A DNA stretch of 64,000 nucleotides, taken from the NCBI GenBank assembly GCA_016866235.1, contig VGMW01000001.1:248001-312000 (forward strand), written 5' to 3'. The translations under genes were made by a program, and so were the position numbers. The notes under the pieces are model-generated. The model saw only the letters and a program-made list of their open reading frames with translations. It made no database searches and was not told where the DNA came from. How positions within the stretch are numbered: the stretch's first letter is position 1; each line of letters opens with the position of its first letter. Shown here one piece after another: positions 9,115 to 18,187 of the stretch. This stretch comes from Bacteroidota bacterium. GTDB taxonomy: Bacteria; Bacteroidota; Bacteroidia; Cytophagales; Cyclobacteriaceae.

Positions 9115-9988
9115 GGTTTCAATCTTGCTTGCTGTGCATAACTGTGCAGAATTTTTATCTGCAGCAATTCAATCTGTCCTTAAACAAACTTATTCCAATT
9201 GGGAATTAATTATTGTAGAAAATGGATCCTCTGATTCAACCCTTCAAATAGCTCGGGATTATTCTAAACAGGACATGCGTATTTTATGTTTTCAACTTCC
9301 TGAGAAAGGTAAATGTGCTGCTTATAATTTAGCTTTCGCCAATTGTACAGGCGATTTTATTTGCTATTTCGCTGGAGATGATTTGCTTGTTGAAAATAGT
9401 TTAGAACAAAGAGTAGAGTATACCAGAAATCATCCCTTTAATTTTTCAACATGCTTAATAGAGACCATTTCTGAAAATCCTAAGTATGATGGTGTGCTTT
9501 TCCCGAAGCAAAAGAAAACTATGAATTTTTCGGGTGGAGCACTTTTCTTTTTAAGATCACTTGGTGAAAGAATCTTTCCAATCCCTGTCAATTTACCCAA
9601 TGAAGATACGTGGACGATGCTTCATCTTAAAGCCTTCGGATTGGGTAGGCCGGTGACTCAAGTTTTGTATAGGTACCGTATACACCTTTTAAATTCTTAT
9701 GGCTATGATTTATCCTTTCAGGAAAAAAGACGAAGGTTTATAGAACGAATGAATGCTTATCGATTGTTTAAGGCGAAATATCCAAATCTTTCCGATCACA
9801 GCTTTATCGATTATATAAATGCCTATATCCAGGCACTCAATATGTTTGAATTAGGTTTTAATTTAAAAATTCTCCTTTTGCCCCATCTTCCGATACGTCA
9901 AAGACTTGTATTTATTTATTTTTCCAGTCCATTACTATATTTCCTTCGAAACAGGTTCTTTCGAAAGTTGAGCGGTTTCTTTGGTTAG
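9107..9988 (+). CDS. Glycosyltransferase family 2
   Basis: This 293-residue GT-A enzyme starts VSILLAVHNCAEFLSAAIQSVLKQTY, and the nucleotide-binding core continues to IIVENGSSDST. The metal-binding DXD-like site appears as FAGDDLL near residue 87. A hydrophobic or basic C-terminal tail (LLPHLPIRQRLVFIYFSSP) may hold it at the membrane. It would transfer a sugar from a nucleotide donor to the growing repeat unit in the cytoplasm. Linkage and donor are unknown. Its ATG lies inside the end of the upstream wzy-like gene. Confidence 0.82.
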   Translation: MSKVSILLAVHNCAEFLSAAIQSVLKQTYSNWELIIVENGSSDSTLQIARDYSKQDMRILCFQLPEKGKCAAYNLAFANCTGDFICYFAGDDLLVENSLEQRVEYTRNHPFNFSTCLIETISENPKYDGVLFPKQKKTMNFSGGALFFLRSLGERIFPIPVNLPNEDTWTMLHLKAFGLGRPVTQVLYRYRIHLLNSYGYDLSFQEKRRRFIERMNAYRLFKAKYPNLSDHSFIDYINAYIQALNMFELGFNLKILLLPHLPIRQRLVFIYFSSPLLYFLRNRFFRKLSGFFG

Positions 9989-10121
9989 CTTTCTATTTTT
10001 ACCTCAGTTTTTAAATAATTTTTTTCAAATTGCGCCCCGAAGTCTGTAATGATTAGACTTTCAGTGCATATTTGATTACTATAGTTTATTATTATTCGAA
10101 ATTATCCTAGCCAAAAATCGT

Positions 10122-11117
10122 ATGAAGGTTTGTGTTACAGGTGGAGCTGGTATGATAGGTTCATCATTGGTTAAAAAGTTATGTGAAAGTGGATATGAAG
10201 TTCAGGTAATTGATAATTTATGGAGGGGAAGTAAATCATACCTCGAACAAATTAATGGGTGGTCATTGGATCTGAATTTTCATCATATTGATCTTGCGGA
10301 CCCAGGTTCCCTAAGTAGGGTTACAAAGATTTTTAGTAGTTGCGAAGTTGTCATTCATCTTGCTGATATTGTTGCAGGCATTGGATATGTATTCAATCAC
10401 CAATATGAAATTTTCAAAGTAAACAATCATATTAATAGCCTTGTATTTGAAGCTTGTGCTGCTTCCAGGATTCGTAAAGTAGTTTATGCCGGAACCGCCT
10501 GCTCGTTTCCTAAGCAACTTCAAAACGGGTTAACCTCTATTTTGCGAGAAGATCAGCTTTTCCCTGCCGAGCCTGAGTCATCTTATGGCTGGAGTAAATT
10601 AGCTGGAACGCTTGAGCTCAATTATTTGTGCATGAATTCGGAAATGGAAGGAGTTACGTTAATGCTTCATAATGTTTATGGAATTAATTGTGATTTAAGT
10701 CCAAAACGTTCTCAGGTTATTCCATCCTTAATTAGAAGGATGTTGGAGTTAAGAGATGGTGAGTCGCTTACAGTTTGGGGCAGTGGTCGCCAGGGTAGGG
10801 CGTTTGTTTATGTCGATGATATCGTAAATGCTTTTCTTAAGGCGATTGAAAAGGATAACCTCCCACAAATAATTCAGATCGGTCCTGATACCTGCACATC
10901 AATTCGGGACCTAGCTTATTTGTTAAAAGATGAAGTGCTTTGTAAGCAAATAGACATCTTCTTTGATGAAACTAAGCCTGAAGGAGATGCAGGTCGTTGC
11001 GCCGACTATTCCCTTGCTAAGAATGTTTTGGGTTGGTCGCCGGGCGTCGATTTAAAAACAGGACTGGCCCAAACAACAAATTGGATAGCACAGGCACTCA
11101 AGAGTGCGGAGGTATGA
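10122..11117 (+). CDS. NAD-dependent epimerase/dehydratase (extended SDR), GDP-mannose 3,5-epimerase-like
   Basis: The 331-residue protein has the Rossmann fingerprint VTGGAGMIGSSL at residues 5-16, catalytic Tyr/Lys in SYGWSKLAG, and C-terminal substrate-binding motifs HNVYG and WGSGRQGRAFVYVDD. The motif spacing (CSFPKQ..., then PAEPESSYGWSK) resembles GDP-mannose 3,5-epimerase more than GalE, but this is recall of family features, not an alignment. It would make or isomerise a nucleotide sugar for the polysaccharide. It is separated from the previous gene by 133 bases and ends in an ATGA overlap with the next glycosyltransferase. Confidence 0.75.
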   Translation: MKVCVTGGAGMIGSSLVKKLCESGYEVQVIDNLWRGSKSYLEQINGWSLDLNFHHIDLADPGSLSRVTKIFSSCEVVIHLADIVAGIGYVFNHQYEIFKVNNHINSLVFEACAASRIRKVVYAGTACSFPKQLQNGLTSILREDQLFPAEPESSYGWSKLAGTLELNYLCMNSEMEGVTLMLHNVYGINCDLSPKRSQVIPSLIRRMLELRDGESLTVWGSGRQGRAFVYVDDIVNAFLKAIEKDNLPQIIQIGPDTCTSIRDLAYLLKDEVLCKQIDIFFDETKPEGDAGRCADYSLAKNVLGWSPGVDLKTGLAQTTNWIAQALKSAEV

Positions 11118-11872
11118 AGATCTCTGTTGTCATTCCTAATTTTAATGACTTAAGAATTAAGAGATCGTTTGATTCGCTCTTCGCTCAATCTTATAAAAAC
11201 TTTGAGGTAATTGTTGCAGATGGCGGATCAACAGACGAGCGCCTTCTTAAAATTTATGAGTCCCATAAAATTGATGTGCTGATTCATGAGCGTGATGAAG
11301 GAATATTTGATGCCTTGAATAAAGGAATTGATAAAGCCTCAGGTGATATCATCTTCTTAATGGGGTCAGATGATTACCTGGCCGATAAAGATGTATTTTC
11401 TGATGTTGTGCAAAGATTTCAAGCGAAAAATCTGTTGCAGGGAGTTTGTATTGGTTGCGAATTTGTTAACGCAAAGGGCGAAGTAATACGAAGCTGGAGG
11501 CCTAATAAGGTCAGTTCTTCCAGAATCAAATGGGGAATTCTTCCGCCCCATTTCTCGCTATTTCTAAAACGTGGAGTTTATCAAAGTGTGGGTAAATTCA
11601 ATTTCAAAGAATCCAATAACATAGCTTGTGATATTTTTTGGATGTTGGATATGGGCATTGCATTACCCGAACTTTTAATTGATGTTCTTAAGGAACATTA
11701 TTTAGTAATGCAATATGGCGGGGCTAGTACTGGTTCCTTTCGTGCAGTTTGGATGCAATTTCTTTTTTCATTCAGGTATTCATTTAAGCGGCGTATGCAC
11801 CTGCCAGTTTGGTTTGTATTTTCGCCAATTCGGACATTTTCTAAAATCTTTCAGTTTAGATTTTTTAAATGA
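11114..11872 (+). CDS. Glycosyltransferase family 2
   Basis: The 252-residue protein starts at the ATG at 11114, overlapping the upstream stop as ATGA; the longer open frame upstream lies inside the previous gene. It begins MKISVVIPNFNDLRIKRSFD, then VIVADGGSTDE, and has DEGIFDALNKGI and the acidic site MGSDDYL, all typical of GT2 enzymes of the WcaA/WcaE type. It would add a sugar to the repeat unit. Translational coupling on both sides (ATGA overlaps at each end) links it to the two flanking SDR genes. Confidence 0.85.
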   Translation: MKISVVIPNFNDLRIKRSFDSLFAQSYKNFEVIVADGGSTDERLLKIYESHKIDVLIHERDEGIFDALNKGIDKASGDIIFLMGSDDYLADKDVFSDVVQRFQAKNLLQGVCIGCEFVNAKGEVIRSWRPNKVSSSRIKWGILPPHFSLFLKRGVYQSVGKFNFKESNNIACDIFWMLDMGIALPELLIDVLKEHYLVMQYGGASTGSFRAVWMQFLFSFRYSFKRRMHLPVWFVFSPIRTFSKIFQFRFFK

Positions 11873-12765
11873 CTTGTTTCGTTACTGGGGCATCTGGCTT
11901 TATTGGCAGTAACCTTGTTCTTTTTCTGAAACAGGTCGGCATTGATTCATTTGCCATTGACAAACACTCTCTTAAGCAAAAAAAATTCCCGATTCTATCA
12001 GGCGCTGTTATTCATTTGGCTGGAAAAGCTCATGATTTAAAAAGTACTTCTTTGATTGAGGAGTACAACCTTGTAAATTTTGAATTAACAAAGGGTCTGT
12101 TTGATGAATTTTTAAAAAGTGAGGCTGAAGTATTTGTTTTCATAAGTTCAATTAAGGTATTAGATGATAAGGCTGGTGATTTTTTAGATGAAAGATGTAA
12201 ACTTGAGGGCAATTCACCTTATGGTGTTTCAAAAAGAATAGCTGAAGAATATATTTTGACTAATGGTATTAATTCAAAAAAGAGAATTTACATTCTTCGA
12301 CCCTGTATTGTCTATGGAAAAGGCCATCGTGGGAATCTGGAGCTTTTAAATAAGTTCGTGAAATTTAATTTGCCATGGCCTTTAGGCTCATTCGATAACT
12401 GTAGATCCTTTTGTAGTGTAGATAATTTGAATTTTGTTATTTCTGAACTAATTAAAAATAAAAAAATTGATTCTGGAATCTATCACATTGCTGATGATGG
12501 ATGTATCTCAACCAATGATTTGATTAAATTAATTGGTGCGGCTCAAAATAAAAGGATTAGAATTTTAAACCTTAACAAGAAACTAGTCAGGATTATTGCC
12601 AGGATCGGTGATAAGTTCAACTTACCATTTAATTCAAGCCGACTGGAAAAATTGACTTATAGTCTAAAGGTTAGTAACGCTAAAATAAAAGCAGCGATTG
12701 GTCAGCCTCTTCCAGTTAAGATTAATGAGGGATTAACACAAATGTTCTCAGAGCTGCAATCGTGA
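11869..12765 (+). CDS. NAD-dependent epimerase/dehydratase, WbpV-like SDR
   Basis: The 298-residue extended SDR has the cofactor motif VTGASGFIGSNL at the N-terminus, HLAGKAHD where the NNAG-like segment lies, and catalytic YGVSK. In Pseudomonas and rhizobia, WbpV/WreQ-type reductases finish UDP-N-acetylquinovosamine from the product of a 4,6-dehydratase. A WbpM-class dehydratase and a sugar-1-phosphate transferase follow directly here, which is the arrangement expected for making and priming with QuiNAc or FucNAc. That assignment is inferred from context. It overlaps the upstream gene by 4 bases. Confidence 0.7.
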   Translation: MTCFVTGASGFIGSNLVLFLKQVGIDSFAIDKHSLKQKKFPILSGAVIHLAGKAHDLKSTSLIEEYNLVNFELTKGLFDEFLKSEAEVFVFISSIKVLDDKAGDFLDERCKLEGNSPYGVSKRIAEEYILTNGINSKKRIYILRPCIVYGKGHRGNLELLNKFVKFNLPWPLGSFDNCRSFCSVDNLNFVISELIKNKKIDSGIYHIADDGCISTNDLIKLIGAAQNKRIRILNLNKKLVRIIARIGDKFNLPFNSSRLEKLTYSLKVSNAKIKAAIGQPLPVKINEGLTQMFSELQS

Positions 12766-12780
12766 AACCCTTGGTTTTTA

Positions 12781-12822
12781 GATAGCTACACGCTATCGGT
12801 AGACCTAACCCACCAATTGGGT
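12781..12822. other. Two small inverted repeats between the WbpV-like and dehydratase genes
   Basis: GATAGC at 12781-12786 pairs with GCTATC at 12792-12797 over a 5-base loop. ACCCA at 12808-12812 pairs with TGGGT at 12818-12822. They lie in the 129-base gap before the likely dehydratase start (12895). They could form RNA hairpins affecting mRNA processing or the next gene's translation, but no T-run follows, so a terminator is unlikely. Function is unproven. Confidence 0.25.
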
Positions 12823-12894
12823 CGATATCTCTAGCCAATTAGGTTGGTGTTAAAAGGTTTTTATTCTCTACTTTTGTTGTTTGATTTCGTAAGA

Positions 12895-14076
12895 ATGTTT
12901 GATCTAATTGGCCGCCAGGGCCCATTGCTTGATGGTGACATACGAAAATTTGATTCTACCCTTATTGAGGTGGTTTCAGGTTCCTCTTTTTTGGTCGTGG
13001 GTGGCGCCGGATCTATTGGGCAGGCAGTTGTAAAACAGATTTTTTCACGTAATCCGAAAAAATTACTTGTCATTGACATTAGTGAAAATAATCTCGTTGA
13101 GCTTGTACGAGATATCCGAAGTTCACTTGGTTATGTTTCAGGGGATTTTCGAACTTTTGTTGTCGATGTGGGTTCAGGTGATTTTGAGCATTTCCTTAAA
13201 AAAGAGGGGCCCTTCGATTTTATTTTAAACTTGTCTGCATTAAAACATGTACGAAGTGAGAAAGACGAGTTCTCGCTTATGCGACTAATTGAAACCAATA
13301 TTTTTAATGCGGTTCGATGTCTTACCTTGCCGGCTGCTTCAGGTTCAAAGAAATATTTTGCAGTTTCTTCTGATAAAGCAACAAATCCCGTCAATATGAT
13401 GGGGGCGTCGAAACGGATAATGGAAAAATTTATTTTCCGCCACTCAGACCTCTTGACTGTCTCAACAGCTCGCTTTGCTAACGTAGCCTTTTCCGACGGT
13501 AGTTTGTTGCATGGATTTAATTTAAGAATTCAAAAGCGTCAGCCTTTTGCCGCCCCTAACGACGTGAAAAGATACTTTATAACTCAGGAAGAATCTGGGC
13601 AAATTTGTCTACTGACGGCAATTCTGGGAGATAACCTGGATACTTTTTTCCCAAAATTAAGCAACCAGTTAAACCTTATTACTTTCTCTGAAATTGCTAC
13701 TCGTTTCTTAAATAGATTGGGATTTGAGGCTTTTGAATGTGAAAATGAAAATGAAGCTAGATTGAGTTTAGATTCCTTGGTAGCGCAGGGTAAATGGCCT
13801 TGTTATTTTTTCAAAAGTGATACAACAGGTGAAAAAGATTTCGAGGAGTTTTATTCAAACAATCAGACAATTGATTGGGAAAAGTTTGAGAACCTCGCTG
13901 TGATAAAAAATATAGCCGGTACTGATTTTAAACTATTGGATGATTTTTATTCCAATGTCACTAAGTTGAGGCGTCGTGGAGGCTGGACAAAGGAAAACCT
14001 ACTTGAAGAATTTTTTCAACTGCTACCAGAATTCAAGCACGAGGAATTAGGTAAAAATTTAGATCAAAAAATGTAA
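12895..14076 (+). CDS. UDP-N-acetylglucosamine 4,6-dehydratase family (short WbpM/CapD-like SDR)
   Basis: I prefer the ATG at 12895 (393 residues, MFDLIGRQGPLL) over the TTG at 12844. The cofactor site is VVGGAGSIGQAV. The WbpM-type catalytic Ser-Met-Lys arrangement is seen in VSSDKATNPVNMMGASK. The family abstracts water from UDP-GlcNAc to give a 4-keto-6-deoxy sugar for QuiNAc, FucNAc or bacillosamine-like products. No N-terminal membrane domain is present, so this is the short soluble form. Beyond about residue 300 the protein has an extra C-terminal part (residues after FFPKLSNQLNLITF) whose role I cannot name. The stop overlaps the next start (TAATG). Confidence 0.82.
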   Translation: MFDLIGRQGPLLDGDIRKFDSTLIEVVSGSSFLVVGGAGSIGQAVVKQIFSRNPKKLLVIDISENNLVELVRDIRSSLGYVSGDFRTFVVDVGSGDFEHFLKKEGPFDFILNLSALKHVRSEKDEFSLMRLIETNIFNAVRCLTLPAASGSKKYFAVSSDKATNPVNMMGASKRIMEKFIFRHSDLLTVSTARFANVAFSDGSLLHGFNLRIQKRQPFAAPNDVKRYFITQEESGQICLLTAILGDNLDTFFPKLSNQLNLITFSEIATRFLNRLGFEAFECENENEARLSLDSLVAQGKWPCYFFKSDTTGEKDFEEFYSNNQTIDWEKFENLAVIKNIAGTDFKLLDDFYSNVTKLRRRGGWTKENLLEEFFQLLPEFKHEELGKNLDQKM

Positions 14077-14738
14077 TGCAAAGGTTTTTTGACATAGTGC
14101 TTTCTAGCTTGGCATTGGTGGTACTTATGCCGGTTTTTGTTTTAATAATTTTGATTCTAAGGTTTACCGGTGAGGGTGAGGTTTTCTTTATTCAAGACCG
14201 GATTGGTTTAGGAAAAAAACCATTTAAGCTATTCAAATTCGCTACCATGGTTAAAAATAGCTCTAACCTCGGAAGTGGCGATATCACTGTAAATAATGAT
14301 CCAAGAGTGTTGCCTTTTGGTAAATTTCTGAGGAAGACCAAGCTGAATGAGTTTCCCCAGATAATTAACGTTTTTCTCGGCTCAATGAGTGTTGTTGGTC
14401 CCCGGCCACTTACTAAAAAAGTCTTCGGGTATTATACATTGTCTCAGCAAAATCAAATTGCTGAATTGAAACCCGGTCTTACGGGGATAGGATCAATTTT
14501 TTTCAGAGATGAGGAAAGATTTTTAAATCGTAATACTGATCCTGAAAAATTTTACATGGAAAATATATCCCCATATAAAGCGGAATTGGAAATATGGTAC
14601 AGTCGAAACAATTCGATAAGAAACTATTTTTTGCTTATACTTTTAACAATCTATTCCATTATAAACCCGGAAAGTGATTTGCATTTCCGCGTCCTTAAAA
14701 AATTACCTGCTCCACCAAGAGTTTTTTTAAATCAATAA
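14076..14738 (+). CDS. Bacterial sugar transferase (initiating phosphoglycosyl transferase, WbaP/PglC-like)
   Basis: The 220-residue protein matches PF02397-type transferases. One N-terminal membrane helix (LSSLALVVLMPVFVLIILIL) is followed by GEVFFIQDRIGLGKKPFKLF, RKTKLNEFPQIINVFLGSMS and VGPRP. These monotopic enzymes place a sugar-1-phosphate from a UDP sugar onto undecaprenyl phosphate, starting the repeat unit. Only the short catalytic core is present, as in PglC, without the WbaP N-terminal domain. Its start overlaps the dehydratase stop, which suggests it uses a 6-deoxy-N-acetyl sugar made by the preceding genes. A second, unrelated initiating enzyme lies at 29670. Confidence 0.9.
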   Translation: MQRFFDIVLSSLALVVLMPVFVLIILILRFTGEGEVFFIQDRIGLGKKPFKLFKFATMVKNSSNLGSGDITVNNDPRVLPFGKFLRKTKLNEFPQIINVFLGSMSVVGPRPLTKKVFGYYTLSQQNQIAELKPGLTGIGSIFFRDEERFLNRNTDPEKFYMENISPYKAELEIWYSRNNSIRNYFLLILLTIYSIINPESDLHFRVLKKLPAPPRVFLNQ

Positions 14739-14762
14739 GGTTTGAGTCCGAATTTAAGTGTA

Positions 14763-15743
14763 ATGGAAACAGTAGCTGTTCTAGGGGGAAGCGGATTTAT
14801 TGGAAAATCTTTTTTAAAAAGGTTAAAATCATCCAAAAATTATAATGTAGTATCTTTTGATAAGGTGCCTTTATCGGGGCTCGATGTTGTAAGTGAGGTT
14901 GGAGATATAAGAGATCAAAATGATCTAAAGCGATTTTTTAGTAATCATAACCCACATATAGTAATAATTCTTGCTGCGGAGCACGGAGACAATGTTAGTC
15001 CCAGAAGCTTGTATTGGGATGTTAATGTTGAAGGCTCCAGAAAAATTGCTGAGATTGCCAATCAGCACCGGGTTAAGAAAATAATCTTCGTAAGTTCTGT
15101 GGCAGTTTATGGGTTTGCGCCAATTGGGACAGACGAGAACGGTATAATCAATCCATATAATGAATATGGTAGAACAAAATTTGAGGCTGAAACACTTTTT
15201 GTAAAGTGGCAGAACAGCGATCCTGATTCCCATTCATTACTGATACTGAGGCCTACTGTAGTTTTTGGCGAAGGCAATAGGGGAAATGTATTCAATTTGT
15301 TTCGTCAGATAAGGTCAGGAAATTTTGTAATGGTTGGTAGGGGTCGGAATCGCAAATCTTTGGCGTATGTAGAGAATCTTACTGCTTTTCTCGAGTATTG
15401 CTTAGGACTCAATTTCAAGTATCGAGTCTTTAACTTTGTGGACAAACCTGATTTTGAAATGACAGGCCTGGTAAGCCAAATAAGAGAAATTTTAGGCATG
15501 GATTCCAAAATTTCCTTTCGTATCCCATTTTGGTTAGGATACCTGCTTGGCAGGTCACTGGACCTCATTTCCCTTTTTACAGGAAAAAAATTTGCTGTCA
15601 GTGGCATAAGAGTGCTTAAATTTTGTTCTAATTCTGTATTTAGCACTTCCTTAAACGAGACTGGATTCCAGGCTCCTTTTCCTATAGATCAGGCACTTCA
15701 AAGAACAATATATTATGAGTTCCCTGAGCTGAAAAAGAAATGA
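14763..15743 (+). CDS. NAD-dependent epimerase/dehydratase (extended SDR)
   Basis: The ATG at 14763 gives 326 residues starting METVAVLGGSGFIGKSFLK, so the cofactor motif sits where expected; a TTG at 14742 would add 7 residues. The motifs VSSVAVYG and NEYGRTKFEAE (catalytic Tyr/Lys) and VFGEGNRGNVFNL are typical of UDP-glucose 4-epimerase or 4-ketoreductase-like SDRs. It may reduce the 4-keto intermediate from the dehydratase two genes upstream, giving two candidate reductases (with 11869) in one locus. Substrate is not readable. It is the last gene of the compact run that began at 10122. Confidence 0.72.
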   Translation: METVAVLGGSGFIGKSFLKRLKSSKNYNVVSFDKVPLSGLDVVSEVGDIRDQNDLKRFFSNHNPHIVIILAAEHGDNVSPRSLYWDVNVEGSRKIAEIANQHRVKKIIFVSSVAVYGFAPIGTDENGIINPYNEYGRTKFEAETLFVKWQNSDPDSHSLLILRPTVVFGEGNRGNVFNLFRQIRSGNFVMVGRGRNRKSLAYVENLTAFLEYCLGLNFKYRVFNFVDKPDFEMTGLVSQIREILGMDSKISFRIPFWLGYLLGRSLDLISLFTGKKFAVSGIRVLKFCSNSVFSTSLNETGFQAPFPIDQALQRTIYYEFPELKKK

Positions 15744-15806
15744 TTATTTGTTGAAAGATCATAGTTAGTCCGATTTGATTTCAATGGTATTTTAATTGAC
15801 AGAAGT

Positions 15807-16472
15807 TTGAGTATCGTTCAAAAATATTTGAATTTTTTGCGTTTCTGTAATTTCTGGATATTCATTTTCTTCTGTGAAAACATTTTCACATCATGTGCAG
15901 AAGGGAGTGAGGAGTTTGAAATAATTGCATTTGAATCTAACCTAGAGTCAAAAAATCTAGAAGGTATTTATAATGGCAGGTTATTAGAATTTCAATCTAA
16001 ATTTCTTTTGGGTCCGTATAATAACGATGGGTTTTTCTTTTATGCGTATCAATTAAACAGTCATCGTTATTTGAAAATTACATTCGATTTGTATATTCAT
16101 GATAGTTGGGATGGTAATTATGCCTTCCCAGATGGCCCTGATTTATGGCTGATTAAAATTGATGGCCAGGAGGTTTTTCGTACCACGTTTTCTAATGATC
16201 CTTCACGTATGAAGCAGTCCTACCCTGGTACATTCCCGGATATTTATGATCCTCGAACTGGATCAATCTTAATTCTGCCAGGTTTGTGTTTGCAGCCGGA
16301 TAAGCCGAATGGAACAACAGTCTATAAATTCGAAATCAAGGTTGCGCATAATTTAGAGTTGGCTAGAATTGAAGTTAGTGACTTACTTACTCAGCCAAAT
16401 TCCGGAAATCCGTTATGTGATGAAAGTTGGTCAGTGGGTAACATTAAAGTCTCTACTATTGGTCTTAAATAG
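15807..16472 (+). CDS. Hypothetical exported protein
   Basis: This 221-residue protein has no family I recognise. A TTG at 15807 is the only reasonable start. The N-terminus is hydrophobic (FLRFCNFWIFIFFCENIFTSC) and could be a signal peptide; a Cys in FTSCAEG might be a lipidation site but the lipobox is poor. The body looks like a beta-rich secreted domain (YLKITFDLYIHDSWDGNYAF, GPDLWLIKIDGQEVF), a pattern seen in extracellular binding domains. It precedes two Wzi-like outer-membrane proteins, so it may act in surface polysaccharide attachment. That is inference only. Confidence 0.5.
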   Translation: MSIVQKYLNFLRFCNFWIFIFFCENIFTSCAEGSEEFEIIAFESNLESKNLEGIYNGRLLEFQSKFLLGPYNNDGFFFYAYQLNSHRYLKITFDLYIHDSWDGNYAFPDGPDLWLIKIDGQEVFRTTFSNDPSRMKQSYPGTFPDIYDPRTGSILILPGLCLQPDKPNGTTVYKFEIKVAHNLELARIEVSDLLTQPNSGNPLCDESWSVGNIKVSTIGLK

Positions 16473-16473
16473 T

Positions 16474-18177
16474 ATGGATCTTTTAACCATATGGAGACCG
16501 CGCTCTTACATAAATTTGTTTCCCAGTATCATCCTATGCTTATTATCCTTATTTTATAAGGATTCTTTGGGACAAACTCTTCCTTTGGGTTTTTTCTTTG
16601 GCGACGAAATACCTAGAACTGCTCAATTATTGGGTGATATAGATTCGAATCATTCCTTATTAATAAGACCAATCAACGCTAAGGAATTGTTTCAGAGCCG
16701 AAAAGGTAAAGATTCAGTTTACGCTTTAGGAAATTTAAATTTTGCATACGTTAAACACGAGTTTAGGTGGCAACAATCAAAAATTCGTTTAGGGTTATTA
16801 CCTATTGCATTTAAAACTCAATGGAATACAAAGTTGCCGACCTCCACTCTTGATGGCTCCATGATTCCTTCGAGAGGTTTGCAACAGCTATTTACTGGTG
16901 GGGTGTATGCTAAGGCCGGCCCAATTACAATTCAATTGCAGCCAGAATGGGTATGGGCCCAGAATAAGGCATTTGATTTCCTTGATGTTTATAATTCACA
17001 ATATGAACTAAGAAAAAGATATTGGTTGGTTTCCGAATCACCTGAAAGATTTGGAGAAAAAGCTTTTCAATATAAATCATTTGGCCAGTCGTTCTTTAGG
17101 CTACAAACTGGTCCTGTTGCCTTTCGCTTTTCTAATGAAAACATCTTTTGGGGACCAGGTCAATTCAATAGCTTAATTTTTTCAAATAATGCTCCGGGAT
17201 TTAAACACGTTTCATTTGAATCATCTAGGCCAATCAATATAGGAGTCGGTTTTACGGAGTTTCAATTAATAGGCGGAATTCTGGAAAATTACGGGGATAA
17301 TTCATTACCATTTATTTCAAGACGAAATGAGGAGCGCTACGTAAATGCCTTGAGTTTAACTTTTATGCCTAAGTGGGTCCCTGGTCTATTCTTAGGATTT
17401 GAAAGATTTTTTCAGCAATACTGGGATGACAGGGAAAACAATTTTCGTGGTTGGTTGCCTGTTTTCGAAGGTTTACAGAAAAAGAGGTTCGCATCCGGGT
17501 TTTATAATGATTCGTATGACCGTAGAGCACAAGATCAGCAGATGGCAGTTTCAGTTCGTTGGCTCTTTCAAGAGTCTAATGCGGATATATATTTTCAATT
17601 TGCAAGAGGGGATCATGCCTATAATTGGAGAGACTTGCTCATGTCACCTGATCATACCCGTGCCTACCTGGCTGGCTTTAAAAAAATCTTTACCATGGGT
17701 GGCGATAATAAATTTTTCCAAATCAGAGCCGAGGTTTCACGGTCAGAGGAATCTCCTAATTATTTAACCCGATACGGTACAAATGGTGGTTATGGTTGGG
17801 GTGGGCATATCCCAATAACTCAAGGCTCTACCAATTTTGGTCAGCAGTTGGGGAACCTTTATGGGCCAGGTGGTAATGCAGATATTATTGAATTTAGTTT
17901 CCTAAATGGTTTAAACAAATATGGAATTTTATTTGACAGGTATGAGCATCAAATGGATTTCTATAGGCAAATGGTTCTTAATAAAAAAGATGCAAAACCT
18001 TGGATTGATTACGGCGTACAGTTCCAATACACCAAATCAATAGGAATGTTTATTTTCAATTCAAGTTGGAAATTTATTGGCATTCAAAACTATCAATGGA
18101 ATCTGCTTGACGCGGTATGTGAATGCAGTTTTAAGTCAAATATGAGCATTGCAGTAAACGGCATCTATCGATTTTAG
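16474..18177 (+). CDS. Wzi-like capsule assembly outer-membrane protein (first of a tandem pair)
   Basis: ATG 16474 (567 residues) starts just after the upstream stop; the longer frame overlaps the previous gene and was rejected. A signal peptide-like segment (INLFPSIILCLLSLF) ends near DSLGQTLP. The rest alternates polar and aromatic residues as in a beta-barrel, with the Wzi signature IFWGPGQFNSLIFSNNAPGF and C-terminal FKSNMSIAVNGIYRF ending in Phe. Wzi proteins sit in the outer membrane and help bind group 1 capsule to the surface. A similar gene follows, suggesting duplication. No frameshift is seen. Confidence 0.8.
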   Translation: MDLLTIWRPRSYINLFPSIILCLLSLFYKDSLGQTLPLGFFFGDEIPRTAQLLGDIDSNHSLLIRPINAKELFQSRKGKDSVYALGNLNFAYVKHEFRWQQSKIRLGLLPIAFKTQWNTKLPTSTLDGSMIPSRGLQQLFTGGVYAKAGPITIQLQPEWVWAQNKAFDFLDVYNSQYELRKRYWLVSESPERFGEKAFQYKSFGQSFFRLQTGPVAFRFSNENIFWGPGQFNSLIFSNNAPGFKHVSFESSRPINIGVGFTEFQLIGGILENYGDNSLPFISRRNEERYVNALSLTFMPKWVPGLFLGFERFFQQYWDDRENNFRGWLPVFEGLQKKRFASGFYNDSYDRRAQDQQMAVSVRWLFQESNADIYFQFARGDHAYNWRDLLMSPDHTRAYLAGFKKIFTMGGDNKFFQIRAEVSRSEESPNYLTRYGTNGGYGWGGHIPITQGSTNFGQQLGNLYGPGGNADIIEFSFLNGLNKYGILFDRYEHQMDFYRQMVLNKKDAKPWIDYGVQFQYTKSIGMFIFNSSWKFIGIQNYQWNLLDAVCECSFKSNMSIAVNGIYRF

Positions 18178-18187
18178 CTGGGTTACA

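Noticed and set aside
7764-10042. Shared GCGCCCCGAAG string at about 7764 and 10032 as a regulatory repeat
   Set aside because: Only about ten bases match and the flanks differ; two occurrences are too few to claim a motif.
17399-17767. ORF of 122 codons inside the first Wzi-like gene
   Set aside because: Fully within a convincing reading frame with signal peptide and Wzi signature; shifted frame has no motif.
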